The notes beneath the pieces were generated by a model. That model had not been told where the DNA came from, ran no database searches, and saw only the letters and a list, made by a program, of their open reading frames with translations. Of a DNA stretch of 35,609 nt, positions 24,977-33,960 are shown piece after piece. Origin of the DNA: Bacteroides sp. GTDB lineage: Bacteria > Bacteroidota > Bacteroidia > Bacteroidales > Bacteroidaceae. The stretch is taken from the NCBI GenBank assembly GCA_030151885.1, contig JASLCG010000007.1, positions 1-35,609 on the forward strand, given 5' to 3'. Both the position numbers and the translations under genes were made by a program. The first letter of the stretch is position 1, and the number at the start of each line of letters is the position of its first letter.

Positions 24977-27094
24977 CTATTTAAAAGTAGGGTTCATTCC
25001 AAGATTTTTCATTATAAAGCTATATGTATCAGCTTGTTCTTCAAGTTGTTTAGAAATTGGTTTTCCAGCCCCATGACCAGCTTTACTGTCAATACGAATT
25101 AATGTTGGATTTGTACCATCATTTGCTTCTTGTAGTCGTGCAGCAAACTTAAAAGAGTGTGCCGGAACAACACGATCATCATGATCGGCAGTTGTTATAA
25201 GAGTAGCAGGATATGTAACTCCATCTTTTAAATTATGCAAAGGAGAGTATCCGTACAGGTATTTAAACATCTCTACATTATCTTCACTAGTACCATAATC
25301 GCTTGCCCAATTCCAACCTATTGTAAACTTATGATAGCGTAACATATCCATAACACCTACTTGAGGTATAGCAGCACCAAACAGCTCAGGGCGCTGTGTC
25401 ATAGCCGCTCCAACAAGTAAACCTCCATTAGAGCCACCTACGATAGCTATTTTTTGTTTTGCAGTGAATTTATTGTTTATCAAGTATTCTGCTGCACCAA
25501 TAAAATCATCAAATACGTTTTGTTTATTTAGTTTTGTACCTGCAATATGCCAATCTTCTCCATATTCACCGCCACCTCTTAATGTAACTTGTGCATAAAT
25601 ACCTCCATTTTCTAAAAATGGTATTCTAGATGTGCTAAAGGATGGATTAAGACTGATGTTAAATCCTCCATATCCATATAGGTAAACAGGATTTGTACCA
25701 TCTTGTTTCAAGTCTTTTTTATGCGTTAAGAACATTGGAATGGATGTACCATCTTTGCTGGTAAAGAAAACTTGATAACTAATAAAATCTTCAGCATTAA
25801 AATCTACTTTAGGAGCTTTATATAGTTCATAGCTATTGTTGGCTATGTCGTATTTGTAAATGGTATTGGGCACTGTAAACGATGTGAAAGATAAGAAACA
25901 CTCACTGTCGTCATCATTACCCGAAAAACCAACAGTTCCCACACCTGGTAGTTTAACTTCTTGTATTAATTTTCCATCTAGACTATATATAGCAGGGTGG
26001 TTTGAAGCATCTTTATCGTAGGTCAAAAACAGTTTTGAATCAATAACAGAGGCATTTGATAATACGGATTTTTGTTCAGGAATTAACTCTGTCCACTTTT
26101 CTAACTTTGGATTTTTTAAGTCGGCTACCATAATACGATAGTTGTTGGCTTTATAGTTTGTAATGATATAAGCCTTCTCTTTTATAACATCGATAGGGTA
26201 GTAACTAAAGTTGAAGTCGGTAGTTAATTGAACAACAGGTGCATTCTTTCTTTTTAGATCTTTTAGGAAAAGGTTATTCCCATTTCCTGCTCCCGACTCA
26301 TATATAAATAGGGTAGTCTCATCTTCTGTTGTACTTGCGGTATAAAATCTTAAGGGTTCATTTTTATTTTCGTAAACCACTTTATCTTCAGACTGTGGTG
26401 TACCTAGTTTATGATAGTAAATTTTATGTCCTTCGTTTTTGCTAGAGTATTCAGAACCCTCTGGGGTATCGTATGCACTATAATAGAAACCATCTTTTTC
26501 CCATGATGCGCCTGTAAATTTAGCCCATTTAATATGATCTTGCATTAATTCTTTAGTTGCAACGTCCATGACATATATTTCTGTCCAGTCCGATCCACTT
26601 CTTGAAATGGTATAAGCCATTTTCTCTCCATTCTTAGAGAAGAAAATTCCTTTTAGAGCCACAGTCCCATCGGCAGATAGTTTGTTAGGGTCTAAAAACA
26701 CTTGTGCTTCTCCATCTAAAGAGTCTTGAACATATAAAACACTTTGATTTTGTAGGCCATCATTCTTAAAAAAGTAGTATTTGCCATGTTTTTTGAACGG
26801 CGCACCAATTTTCTCATAATTGGCCACTTCTGTAAGTCTTTTTAGTAAATCTTGTCTAAAGGGAATTGCTTCAAGATAATTGTTTGTAACTCTGTTTTGT
26901 GCCTCTACCCAAGCAGCTGTTTGTGGAGATCTATCATCTTCCAGCCAGCGGTATGGATCTGCTACTTCATGACCAAAATAGGTGTCTACAGTATTGTCTT
27001 TTTCTGTAGTAGGGTATTCAATTTTACTCTCTTTTTTCATAGTACACGAGCCAATTAATGCTCCTGATAACAATAATAAAGTGGTTCTTTTCAT
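24977..27094 (-). CDS. Prolyl oligopeptidase family lipoprotein
   Basis: A 705-residue serine peptidase that cuts after proline in short peptides. A lipoprotein signal is seen at the start (MKRTTLLLLSGALIGSC, Cys17 lipidated), so it is exported and membrane-anchored. The N-terminal part opens with the family block YFGHEVADPYRWLEDDRSPQ (about 40-59), a seven-bladed propeller follows (about 85-420), and the alpha/beta-hydrolase domain closes the protein. Catalytic residues are Ser554 in GGSNGG, an Asp near 640 in DHDDRV and His674 in KAGHGAGK. The length matches prolyl endopeptidases (about 690-710). It is divergent from pabB and upstream of gdhA, with a terminator between. Confidence 0.95.
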   Translation of the reverse strand: MKRTTLLLLSGALIGSCTMKKESKIEYPTTEKDNTVDTYFGHEVADPYRWLEDDRSPQTAAWVEAQNRVTNNYLEAIPFRQDLLKRLTEVANYEKIGAPFKKHGKYYFFKNDGLQNQSVLYVQDSLDGEAQVFLDPNKLSADGTVALKGIFFSKNGEKMAYTISRSGSDWTEIYVMDVATKELMQDHIKWAKFTGASWEKDGFYYSAYDTPEGSEYSSKNEGHKIYYHKLGTPQSEDKVVYENKNEPLRFYTASTTEDETTLFIYESGAGNGNNLFLKDLKRKNAPVVQLTTDFNFSYYPIDVIKEKAYIITNYKANNYRIMVADLKNPKLEKWTELIPEQKSVLSNASVIDSKLFLTYDKDASNHPAIYSLDGKLIQEVKLPGVGTVGFSGNDDDSECFLSFTSFTVPNTIYKYDIANNSYELYKAPKVDFNAEDFISYQVFFTSKDGTSIPMFLTHKKDLKQDGTNPVYLYGYGGFNISLNPSFSTSRIPFLENGGIYAQVTLRGGGEYGEDWHIAGTKLNKQNVFDDFIGAAEYLINNKFTAKQKIAIVGGSNGGLLVGAAMTQRPELFGAAIPQVGVMDMLRYHKFTIGWNWASDYGTSEDNVEMFKYLYGYSPLHNLKDGVTYPATLITTADHDDRVVPAHSFKFAARLQEANDGTNPTLIRIDSKAGHGAGKPISKQLEEQADTYSFIMKNLGMNPTFK

Positions 27095-27222
27095 ATTATA
27101 ATCGCATTATGTTATAGTTTTCTTAAATTTGTGGTAGTCTAGTTTAGATAAGTTACGAAAAGATAGCTAATCTAACTGTAAATGACAAATAACGAAGTAA
27201 GATACGTAAAATAAATAGAAAA

Positions 27223-28215
27223 ATGAAACTTGATCAGTGTTATAAACAGATGGATCAGTGGACAGATTCTCATACACCTTTCCTTTTTATTATTGATTTT
27301 GAACAACAAAGCCCACTATTGTATTCGCTTAAAGATTTAGATCAACTAGATACAAATGTTCTTTATCATTTTCCTAATGTTAATAATGATTCTTTTATAT
27401 CTTTTGTAGATTCTCATAAAGAGGTCAGTGTAAAACCTATTCCTACTAAATTAGAAAAAGAAGATTACTTAGAACGTTTTGAACGAGCTATTTCTCTTAT
27501 GCAACAACAAAATGTTGAAGTGATAAACTTGACTAAACCGACATCATTAAAAGTTGATGGTACATTAAAAGATATTTATGTAAAAGCTAATTCTAAGTAT
27601 AAGGTATGGTTAAAGGATATGTTTGTGTGTTGTTCTCCCGAAATATTTGTACGAGTAACCGTTGATGGACAGATTTCAACTTATCCGATGAAGGGGACGA
27701 TTGATGCAAATTTACCTAATGCTAAGGAGTTGGTACTAAATAATGCTAAGGAGGAGAGAGAGCATAGGGCAACTGTCAATGTTCTTAAAGAAGAGCTGGC
27801 CGTAGTGGCAGATAAAGTTGAGATAACAAAGTATAGGTATCTTGATAGGTTGACAACTACCGAGAAAGATCTGTATCAAGTTAGCTCGGAGGTAGTTGGT
27901 AACTTGAAGTCTGATTTTAAAGGTAAACTAGGAACATTATTTAAAGCTCTATTACCAGCTGGCTCTATTGTTGGAGCTCCTAAAGAGAGAGCTTTTGATG
28001 TTATAAAGTCTGTAGAAGGATATACTAGAGGTTATTATACTGGTATTTGTGGAATATATGATGGAAAAGTTCTAGATAGTTTTGTATTGATTAGATTCAT
28101 AGAGAAACAAGGTGATAAATATCTTTATAAAAGTGGGGGAGGTATTACTCAGAACAGTAGTAGTGAAGCCGAGTATCAAGAAATAATTAATAAAATTTAT
28201 GTTCCATTGGATTGA
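27223..28215 (+). CDS. pabB: Aminodeoxychorismate synthase component I
   Basis: Makes 4-amino-4-deoxychorismate from chorismate for folate synthesis. The 330 residues are a short form (E. coli PabB has 453), keeping mainly the chorismate-binding domain. Motifs are YPMKGTID with Lys157, LLPAGSIVGAPKERAFDVIK (244-263), EGYTRGYYTGICG (265-277) and KSGGGITQNSSSEAEYQEI (303-321). The short form is common in Bacteroidota. The 3' end overlaps pabC by 17 bases, so translation is probably coupled. pabA is not in this window. Anthranilate synthase is less likely given the pabC neighbour. Confidence 0.93.
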   Translation: MKLDQCYKQMDQWTDSHTPFLFIIDFEQQSPLLYSLKDLDQLDTNVLYHFPNVNNDSFISFVDSHKEVSVKPIPTKLEKEDYLERFERAISLMQQQNVEVINLTKPTSLKVDGTLKDIYVKANSKYKVWLKDMFVCCSPEIFVRVTVDGQISTYPMKGTIDANLPNAKELVLNNAKEEREHRATVNVLKEELAVVADKVEITKYRYLDRLTTTEKDLYQVSSEVVGNLKSDFKGKLGTLFKALLPAGSIVGAPKERAFDVIKSVEGYTRGYYTGICGIYDGKVLDSFVLIRFIEKQGDKYLYKSGGGITQNSSSEAEYQEIINKIYVPLD

Positions 28216-28789
28216 ATCTATCGCATTAGAGCATGGGGTGCTTAAAAATTTGAGATATCACCAAAAGCGTTTAGATAGAACACTTGAATATTTTGGAGGA
28301 ACATCAATCTCTTTAAATAAAGTGTTGAACGGAGTAGTACTTCCTGTTTTAGGATATTACAAAGTTAGAGTCCTTTATAGCGTGGCAGGGGTATTAGATA
28401 TAAGTGTTGATAACTACTTACCTAAATGTTTTAAAACTTTTGAGATGGTTGAGGCTACTGATATAGATTATTCTTTTAAATATGCCAATAGAGATGTTCT
28501 TGTTAATTTAAAAAGATGTTGTACAGCAGATGAAATCATTATAACTCAAAATGGGCTAATAACGGATACAACATTCTCTAATTTAATATTTCTTAGAGGT
28601 GGAGAGTGGTATACACCTACTTCAGTTTTATTAAAAGGAACGCAACGGGCTCTATTACTCGAACAAGATAAAATAAAAGAAGCTATAATATCTGTTGATA
28701 ATATAGCTTCTTTCACCCATTTTAAATTAATAAATGCAATGTTATCTATCGATAACTCACCTGTTTATTCGGTAAATCAAATCCGATAA
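28199..28789 (+). CDS. pabC: Aminodeoxychorismate lyase (class IV aminotransferase fold)
   Basis: Splits 4-amino-4-deoxychorismate to p-aminobenzoate and pyruvate using PLP. The 196 residues are short against E. coli PabC (269), as is common for the Bacteroidota form. The probable PLP lysine is Lys94 in SFKYANRD. The family blocks DEIIITQNGLITDTTFSNLI (given in part) and EWYTPTSVLLKGTQRALLL fit class IV PLP enzymes. It begins inside the end of pabB, which supports a two-gene p-aminobenzoate unit. The function rests on this neighbour as well as on the motifs. Confidence 0.9.
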   Translation: MFHWIESIALEHGVLKNLRYHQKRLDRTLEYFGGTSISLNKVLNGVVLPVLGYYKVRVLYSVAGVLDISVDNYLPKCFKTFEMVEATDIDYSFKYANRDVLVNLKRCCTADEIIITQNGLITDTTFSNLIFLRGGEWYTPTSVLLKGTQRALLLEQDKIKEAIISVDNIASFTHFKLINAMLSIDNSPVYSVNQIR

Positions 28790-28791
28790 AT

Positions 28792-28980
28792 TTATTTATT
28801 ATTCTTTCTTCTATTTATAGACTTATATATAGGTATAAAGATTAATAAAGTAGCCATTACTAACGATATGATAGTTGGTCCTGTTAACTGTGGTGTACCA
28901 CTAATAATAATAGTACATAGTATTGCCCACATTAAAATGAGGCACACTATCTGAAAGTTACTTAATGGCTTCTTTTTCAT
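28792..28980 (-). CDS. 62-residue two-helix membrane protein
   Basis: A small protein starting MKKKPLSNFQIVCLILMWAI. Two hydrophobic segments are seen at about 10-27 and 34-51, and a basic tail (NRRKNNK) suggests a cytoplasmic end. The start overlaps the stop of the malic enzyme gene as ATGA, a hallmark of coupled translation. The gap to pabC's convergent stop is only 2 bases. No family is recognised. The overlap and hydrophobic design favour a real gene. Confidence 0.6.
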   Translation of the reverse strand: MKKKPLSNFQIVCLILMWAILCTIIISGTPQLTGPTIISLVMATLLIFIPIYKSINRRKNNK

Positions 28981-31256
28981 TTATTTCTTTTTTTAACTTG
29001 TGCATCAATTGCAGCAACTGCTGTTGTGTTTACAATATCTCTAACAGAGCTTTCATGATCAATAAAATGAACAGCTTTGTTTAGTCCCATTTGAATTGGT
29101 CCAATAATTTCAGCATCACACATCATAGATTTCAATAATTGATAAGATGAGTTAGCTGAACTTAAGTTAGGGAAAATAAGTGTATTAACATCTTTCCCTT
29201 TTAATTTATTAAACGGATACTTTTCGTCGCGAGCATCTTTATCTAGTGCAAAGTTAATTTGCATTTCACCATCAATAACCATTTCTGGATTATTTTGGTG
29301 TAGATGATTCACTGCAGAATGCACTAAAGCAGGACTTCCCACTTCATCAGCTCCGAAGTTTGAGTAGCTAATCATAGCCATTACTGGATCGTAATTGAAC
29401 AGTTTAACAGTTTCTGCTGTGATCTTAGCTATATCAATTAGTGTATTTGTATCGGGGTGCCTATTTATTAACGTATCAGCTATAAACATTGGGCCACGCT
29501 TTCCATTAATGATGTGTATTGAGCAGAAATGATCGTATTCGGATTTAATTCCAATAACCTCTTTAGCTACATTAAAACACTCTGTTCCTTTTGAGTATAT
29601 ACCTGTAATTAGTGCATCAGCATCTCCGTTTTCAACCATCATCATACCGAAGTAGTTACGGTTGTAAAGTTTATCAAGTCCTTCGTCTAATGTAACACCA
29701 TTTCTAGCTCTTTTTTTAGCTAAAAGTTGTGCATATTTAGTACGTTGCTCTTCAGAAGTTACATCACGGTGATTTATAATTTCAATACCATCAAGATCTA
29801 CTTCAAGTTCTTGAGCTTGTTGTCTAATTTCATCTGTGTTTCCTAGAAGAATAGGCTTGCAAATGCCTTCTGCTTTAGCTTCTACGGCAGCAAGAATCAT
29901 TTTAGGATGTTCTCCCTCTGCATATACAACTGTTTGGATCTCTTGTTTGGCAGTATCGTAAAACTTACGAGTCAGTTTGCTTTCATAGCCCATTAATTCT
30001 AGTAGGCTATTTTTATATTTGTCCCAGTCTTCAATTTCTTTACGAGCTACCCCAGACTCTATTGCAGCTTTTGCTACAGCAGTAGAAACATCAACAATAA
30101 GTCTTGGATCGACAGGTTTTGGAATAAAGTATTCTCTTCCAAAAGATAAGTTGCGTACGCTATAAGTTCTATTTACTAGCTCTGGTACTGGTTTCTTAGC
30201 CAAATTAGCAATTGCATATACAGCTGCTACTTTCATCTCTTCGTTTATACTTGTAGCATGAGTATCTAAAGCTCCTCTAAAAATATATGGGAAGCCTATC
30301 ACATTGTTAATTTGATTAGGATAATCACTTCTACCTGTAGCCATAATTACATCTTCACGTGCAGCTAGAGCATCATCGTAAGAGATTTCTGGAGTAGGGT
30401 TGGCCAATGCAAACACGATTGGGCTTGGAGCCATACTTTTAATCATATCTTGGCTAACTATATTCCCTCTAGATAATCCTAGGAAGACATCTGCACCTTT
30501 AATAGCTTCTGCTAGTGTTCTGGCATCTGTAGTATCAGTTGCAAAGAAAGCCTTTTGTTCATTTAAGTCAGTGCGACCTTTATGAATAACACCTTTACTA
30601 TCGAGCATTATGATGTTTTCTTTCTTAGCGCCAAGCGTCATGTATAGTTTAGTACATGAAATAGCCGAGGCACCTGCACCATTTACAACAATCTTAACTT
30701 CGTCTATTTTTTTATTAGCTACTTGAAGTGCGTTAAGTAAACCTGCACTAGAGATAATAGCAGTACCGTGTTGGTCGTCATGCATAACAGGAATATCCAA
30801 CTCCTTTTTTAGTCTATCTTCAATAATAAAGCATTCAGGAGCTTTAATATCTTCTAGGTTAATACCTCCAAAGGTTGGAGCTATAGCTTTTACTGCCTCA
30901 ATGAATTTATCAGGGTCTGTTTCATCAAGCTCAATATCGAAGACGTCAATACCAGCATATATTTTGAAAAGGAGTCCTTTTCCTTCCATAACAGGTTTTC
31001 CGCTTAAAGCACCGATATCTCCAAGACCTAATACTGCTGTTCCATTTGATATAACAGCTACTAGATTACCTTTAATTGTATATTTATATGCATCTAGAGG
31101 GTTCTCTTGTATTGCTAAGCAAGGTTCTGCTACGCCAGGAGAGTATGCTAATGATAAGTCTGTTTGAGTTCTATAAGGTTTTGTAGGGACTACTTCAATT
31201 TTGCCAGGCATTCCTTCTGAGTGGTATTTCAGAGCTGCCTCTTTAGTGATTTTCAT
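28977..31256 (-). CDS. maeB: NADP-type malic enzyme fused to a phosphotransacetylase domain
   Basis: Converts malate to pyruvate and CO2, making NADPH. The 759 residues match the MaeB class (E. coli 759). The malic enzyme part (about 1-425) has SLAYSPGVAEPCLAIQ near the start, the active-site block MHDDQHGTAIISSAGLLNAL (about 158-177) and the Rossmann segment VVNGAGASAISC. The C-terminal part (about 430-759) is a phosphotransacetylase-like domain, likely regulatory and lacking PTA activity in known homologues. A tiny membrane-protein gene overlaps its stop. Upstream (31257-31439) lies the metY terminator and no clear promoter consensus. Confidence 0.96.
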   Translation of the reverse strand: MKITKEAALKYHSEGMPGKIEVVPTKPYRTQTDLSLAYSPGVAEPCLAIQENPLDAYKYTIKGNLVAVISNGTAVLGLGDIGALSGKPVMEGKGLLFKIYAGIDVFDIELDETDPDKFIEAVKAIAPTFGGINLEDIKAPECFIIEDRLKKELDIPVMHDDQHGTAIISSAGLLNALQVANKKIDEVKIVVNGAGASAISCTKLYMTLGAKKENIIMLDSKGVIHKGRTDLNEQKAFFATDTTDARTLAEAIKGADVFLGLSRGNIVSQDMIKSMAPSPIVFALANPTPEISYDDALAAREDVIMATGRSDYPNQINNVIGFPYIFRGALDTHATSINEEMKVAAVYAIANLAKKPVPELVNRTYSVRNLSFGREYFIPKPVDPRLIVDVSTAVAKAAIESGVARKEIEDWDKYKNSLLELMGYESKLTRKFYDTAKQEIQTVVYAEGEHPKMILAAVEAKAEGICKPILLGNTDEIRQQAQELEVDLDGIEIINHRDVTSEEQRTKYAQLLAKKRARNGVTLDEGLDKLYNRNYFGMMMVENGDADALITGIYSKGTECFNVAKEVIGIKSEYDHFCSIHIINGKRGPMFIADTLINRHPDTNTLIDIAKITAETVKLFNYDPVMAMISYSNFGADEVGSPALVHSAVNHLHQNNPEMVIDGEMQINFALDKDARDEKYPFNKLKGKDVNTLIFPNLSSANSSYQLLKSMMCDAEIIGPIQMGLNKAVHFIDHESSVRDIVNTTAVAAIDAQVKKRNK

Positions 31257-31379
31257 TGTTTATAATCTTATTTATTATTGTTATTTATTAAAATTGAATA
31301 CTAATATAGAATGCTCTAAGCACTGCTATTGTTCGGTTCAATAAGGTTATCAAGTGTTTTGTAATGTAAAGATAGCAAA

Positions 31380-31413
31380 AAAAGAGTTGAATAGTATTTT
31401 ATTCAACTCTTTT
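31380..31413 (-). terminator. metY: Terminator of metY
   Basis: A 14-bp stem AAAAGAGTTGAATA (31380-31393) with TATTCAACTCTTTT (31400-31413) and a short loop. On the minus strand it is followed by a T tract, 26 bases after the stop of metY. Confidence 0.9.
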
Positions 31414-31439
31414 ACATTTCAAATTTTATTATGTGTTAA

Positions 31440-32723
31440 TTACAGCTTTTCTAAAGCCTGTTTAATATCGTTTATAATATCGTCAGCATCCTCTATTCCG
31501 ATAGAAAGTCTAATTAAGTCTGGTTTAATGCCCGAAGCTGCAAGTTGTTCATCAGATAGCTGTCTATGTGTATGACTCGCTGGATGTAAGATACAGGTTC
31601 TAGCATCTGCTACGTGTGTCACGATAGCTATAAGGTCTAGCGCGTCCATAAATTTAATGGATTGTTCCCTACCTCCTTTAATTCCAAAAGAAATTACACC
31701 AGAAGATCCATTAGGCATGTATTTTTGTGCTAATGAGTAGTATGGATTGTCTTTAAGATCGCAGTAGTTTACCCATGCTATTCTATCTTCAGTATTTAAA
31801 AAATTAGCTACTTTAAGTGCATTTTTACAGTGTTGAGGCATTCTTAAATGTAATGTTTCAAGACCTAAATTTAATAAAAATGCATTTTGTGGGCTTTGAG
31901 TACTTCCCAAATCGCGCATCAATTGTACAGTAGCTTTGGTTAGGTAGGCCATTTTTCCAAAAGATGTGGTATAGGTTAGTCCATGGTAAGACTCATCAGG
32001 GCTACATAAACCAGGATATTTATCTGCATACTTATCCCATTCAAAGTTACCACTATCTACAATACAACCTCCTATTGAAGTAGCATGTCCGTCCATGTAT
32101 TTTGTAGTTGAATGGACAATTATATCTGCTCCCCATTTAAAAGGTTGGCAGTTAATTGGGGTTGGAAATGTATTGTCTACAATAAGAGGTACTCCATGCT
32201 GATGCGCAATTTTAGCAAACTTTTCAATGTCAAGTACTTCTAATGTAGGGTTAGATACAGTTTCACCGAATAATGCCTTTGTATTTGGTTTAAAAGCTTT
32301 TGAAATTTCGTTTACACTATCGTTTGGGTTAACGAATGTTACTTCAATACCTAGTTTTTTTAATGTTACAGCGAACAAATTGTATGTTCCACCGTATATA
32401 GATGAGGAAGATATAAAGTGATCTCCTGCGTTACAAATATTAAATATGGCAAAAAAGTTTGCAGCTTGGCCACTTGATGTTAGCATCGCACCAATACCAC
32501 CTTCCAGAGCGGCTATTTTAGCAGCAACAGCATCTGTTGTTGGGTTTTGTAATCTTGAATAGAAGTATCCACTTTCCTCAAGGTCAAATAAGCGGCCCAT
32601 CTGTTCGCTGGTATCGTATTTGAATGTTGTACTTTGATAGATTGGTAAAACTCTAGGTTCACCTTTCTTTGGTTGCCAGCCACCTTGAACACATATAGTC
32701 GCTTTATTTGTTTCCTTTTTCAT
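31440..32723 (-). CDS. metY: O-acetylhomoserine sulfhydrylase
   Basis: PLP enzyme that makes homocysteine from O-acetylhomoserine and sulfide, for methionine. From the ATG at 32723 the protein has 427 residues (MKKETNKATICVQGGWQPKK), matching MetY (about 425-430) rather than the shorter cystathionine enzymes (about 385). Seen are the phosphate-site block FYSRLQNPTTDAVAAKIAAL, the PLP-facing NTFPTPINCQPFKWGADIIV, and the Schiff-base lysine in HSTTKYMDGH (Lys208). A three-codon longer start at 32732 is less likely. It is divergent from the amidase gene, with overlapping candidate promoters. Confidence 0.95.
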   Translation of the reverse strand: MKKETNKATICVQGGWQPKKGEPRVLPIYQSTTFKYDTSEQMGRLFDLEESGYFYSRLQNPTTDAVAAKIAALEGGIGAMLTSSGQAANFFAIFNICNAGDHFISSSSIYGGTYNLFAVTLKKLGIEVTFVNPNDSVNEISKAFKPNTKALFGETVSNPTLEVLDIEKFAKIAHQHGVPLIVDNTFPTPINCQPFKWGADIIVHSTTKYMDGHATSIGGCIVDSGNFEWDKYADKYPGLCSPDESYHGLTYTTSFGKMAYLTKATVQLMRDLGSTQSPQNAFLLNLGLETLHLRMPQHCKNALKVANFLNTEDRIAWVNYCDLKDNPYYSLAQKYMPNGSSGVISFGIKGGREQSIKFMDALDLIAIVTHVADARTCILHPASHTHRQLSDEQLAASGIKPDLIRLSIGIEDADDIINDIKQALEKL

Positions 32724-32766
32724 AATTAACAATTAAATATTTATATATAGTATTAAGATACATTTA

Positions 32767-32798
32767 TTGACAAATGTAAATAATTTAATGTATTTTTG
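32767..32798 (+). promoter_or_regulatory. Candidate promoter of the amidase gene
   Basis: TTG (32767-32769), a 21-base gap and TATTTTTG (32791-32798) approximate the Bacteroidota -33/-7 pattern. The predicted leader is about 27 bases before the ATG at 32832. Confidence 0.5.
32771..32778 (-). promoter_or_regulatory. metY: Candidate -7 element of metY
   Basis: Reads TACATTTG on the minus strand, a TAnnTTTG match about 48 bases upstream of the ATG. It lies inside the amidase promoter region, so the two divergent promoters would overlap. Confidence 0.4.
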
Positions 32799-32831
32799 AT
32801 TTATAATATTCTTAAAATAGACCTGCAAAAT

Positions 32832-33926
32832 ATGAAATATAAACTAAATACCCGTTTTATACGTGTGGTTTGTATATTTATTTTATATATACCATTTTCT
32901 TTAAATGTTTTTTCTCAAAAAATAACTCGCGATATGCCTAAAAAAGGAGAAGGCATTTACGAGTTTTTACTGCGTAATAATAGAGGAGTTGAATATTATG
33001 GCGAATTTGTTGAGCTTAATAAAAAGCAACTGGGAAGCGCAAAAGTTTTAAAATTAGGATTTTACTATAAAATACCTGCAAAAAAAACAAATACAGCCAA
33101 AAACAACACGACTACTAGTGGTAGTGGTAAAACTGCGGATAAGCAGACTCCGATAGAAAAAAGTACTATTATAGGAAAAACTATAACGGAACCTCTATTT
33201 GGGCCTCAAAAGCAGACTTTTAAGATAGAGTCTGAGGAACTTAAAGATGCATGCTTTTATGTAGTGAGTGGTCATGGAGGCCCAGATCCCGGTGCTATTG
33301 GCAAGATGGGCGTACATCATCTTCATGAGGATGAGTATGCTTATGATATTGCATTAAGACTGGCTAAAGAGCTTATGATAAAAGGAGCAACTGTGCGTAT
33401 TATTATTCAAGATGCTAAAGATGGTATTCGTGATGATAGAATCTTGTCAAATAGTAAGCGAGAAACTTGTATGGGAGATGCAATACCGTTATCGCAGTTA
33501 AGTAGATTAAAGCAGCGTACAGATAAAATAAATCAGTTGTATGCTACTGATAAAAAGAACTTCAAATATTGTAGAGCTATTTTTCTTCATCTAGATAGCC
33601 GTGTGAAAAAGAAACAAATTGATGTGTTCTTTTATCACTATGGTTTAAATCCACTTGGTGCAGAATTGGCAGAAACAATGAAAAATGTATTCAATTCGAA
33701 ATATAACGAACATCAGCCCAATAGAGGATTTACAGGAACTGTTAGTACTCGTAACTTGTATGTTATAAAGAATACTTATCCTGTAGCTTTATTTGTTGAG
33801 TTAGGTAATATCCAAAATGAATTTGATCAAAGACGTTTTGTTATGAGTTCTAACCGACAAGCATTAGCAAAATGGATGGGTATTGGATTCTTAACAGACT
33901 TTAAAAATCAAATGAATAAGAGATAA
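32832..33926 (+). CDS. N-acetylmuramoyl-L-alanine amidase (Amidase_3 type), exported
   Basis: A zinc peptidoglycan hydrolase that cuts the bond between muramic acid and the stem peptide. From the ATG at 32832 it has 364 residues. It has a signal peptide (about 1-29), a LysM-like segment (GEGIYEFLLRNNRGVEYYGE near 38-57) for wall binding, a Lys/Thr-rich linker, then the catalytic domain. Zinc ligands are expected at His148 in SGHGGPDPGAIG, Glu in HEDEYAYDIA and His in FLHLDSR. The catalytic Glu is in FVELGNIQNEFD (about 322). The reading frame continues upstream to 32796, but that start falls inside the promoter. A nuclease gene follows after 34 bases. Confidence 0.92.
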   Translation: MKYKLNTRFIRVVCIFILYIPFSLNVFSQKITRDMPKKGEGIYEFLLRNNRGVEYYGEFVELNKKQLGSAKVLKLGFYYKIPAKKTNTAKNNTTTSGSGKTADKQTPIEKSTIIGKTITEPLFGPQKQTFKIESEELKDACFYVVSGHGGPDPGAIGKMGVHHLHEDEYAYDIALRLAKELMIKGATVRIIIQDAKDGIRDDRILSNSKRETCMGDAIPLSQLSRLKQRTDKINQLYATDKKNFKYCRAIFLHLDSRVKKKQIDVFFYHYGLNPLGAELAETMKNVFNSKYNEHQPNRGFTGTVSTRNLYVIKNTYPVALFVELGNIQNEFDQRRFVMSSNRQALAKWMGIGFLTDFKNQMNKR

Positions 33927-33960
33927 ACTTATTCATTAAATTATGATGTAGATTATAACT

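Noticed and set aside
24887..25102. Plus-strand gene of 71 codons
   Set aside because: It spans the prolyl oligopeptidase terminator and the antisense of that gene's 3' end.
27124..27131. Promoter of pabB (TAAATTTG)
   Set aside because: It matches the -7 pattern, but the leader would be about 85 bases and no -33 element is present, so it is not listed.
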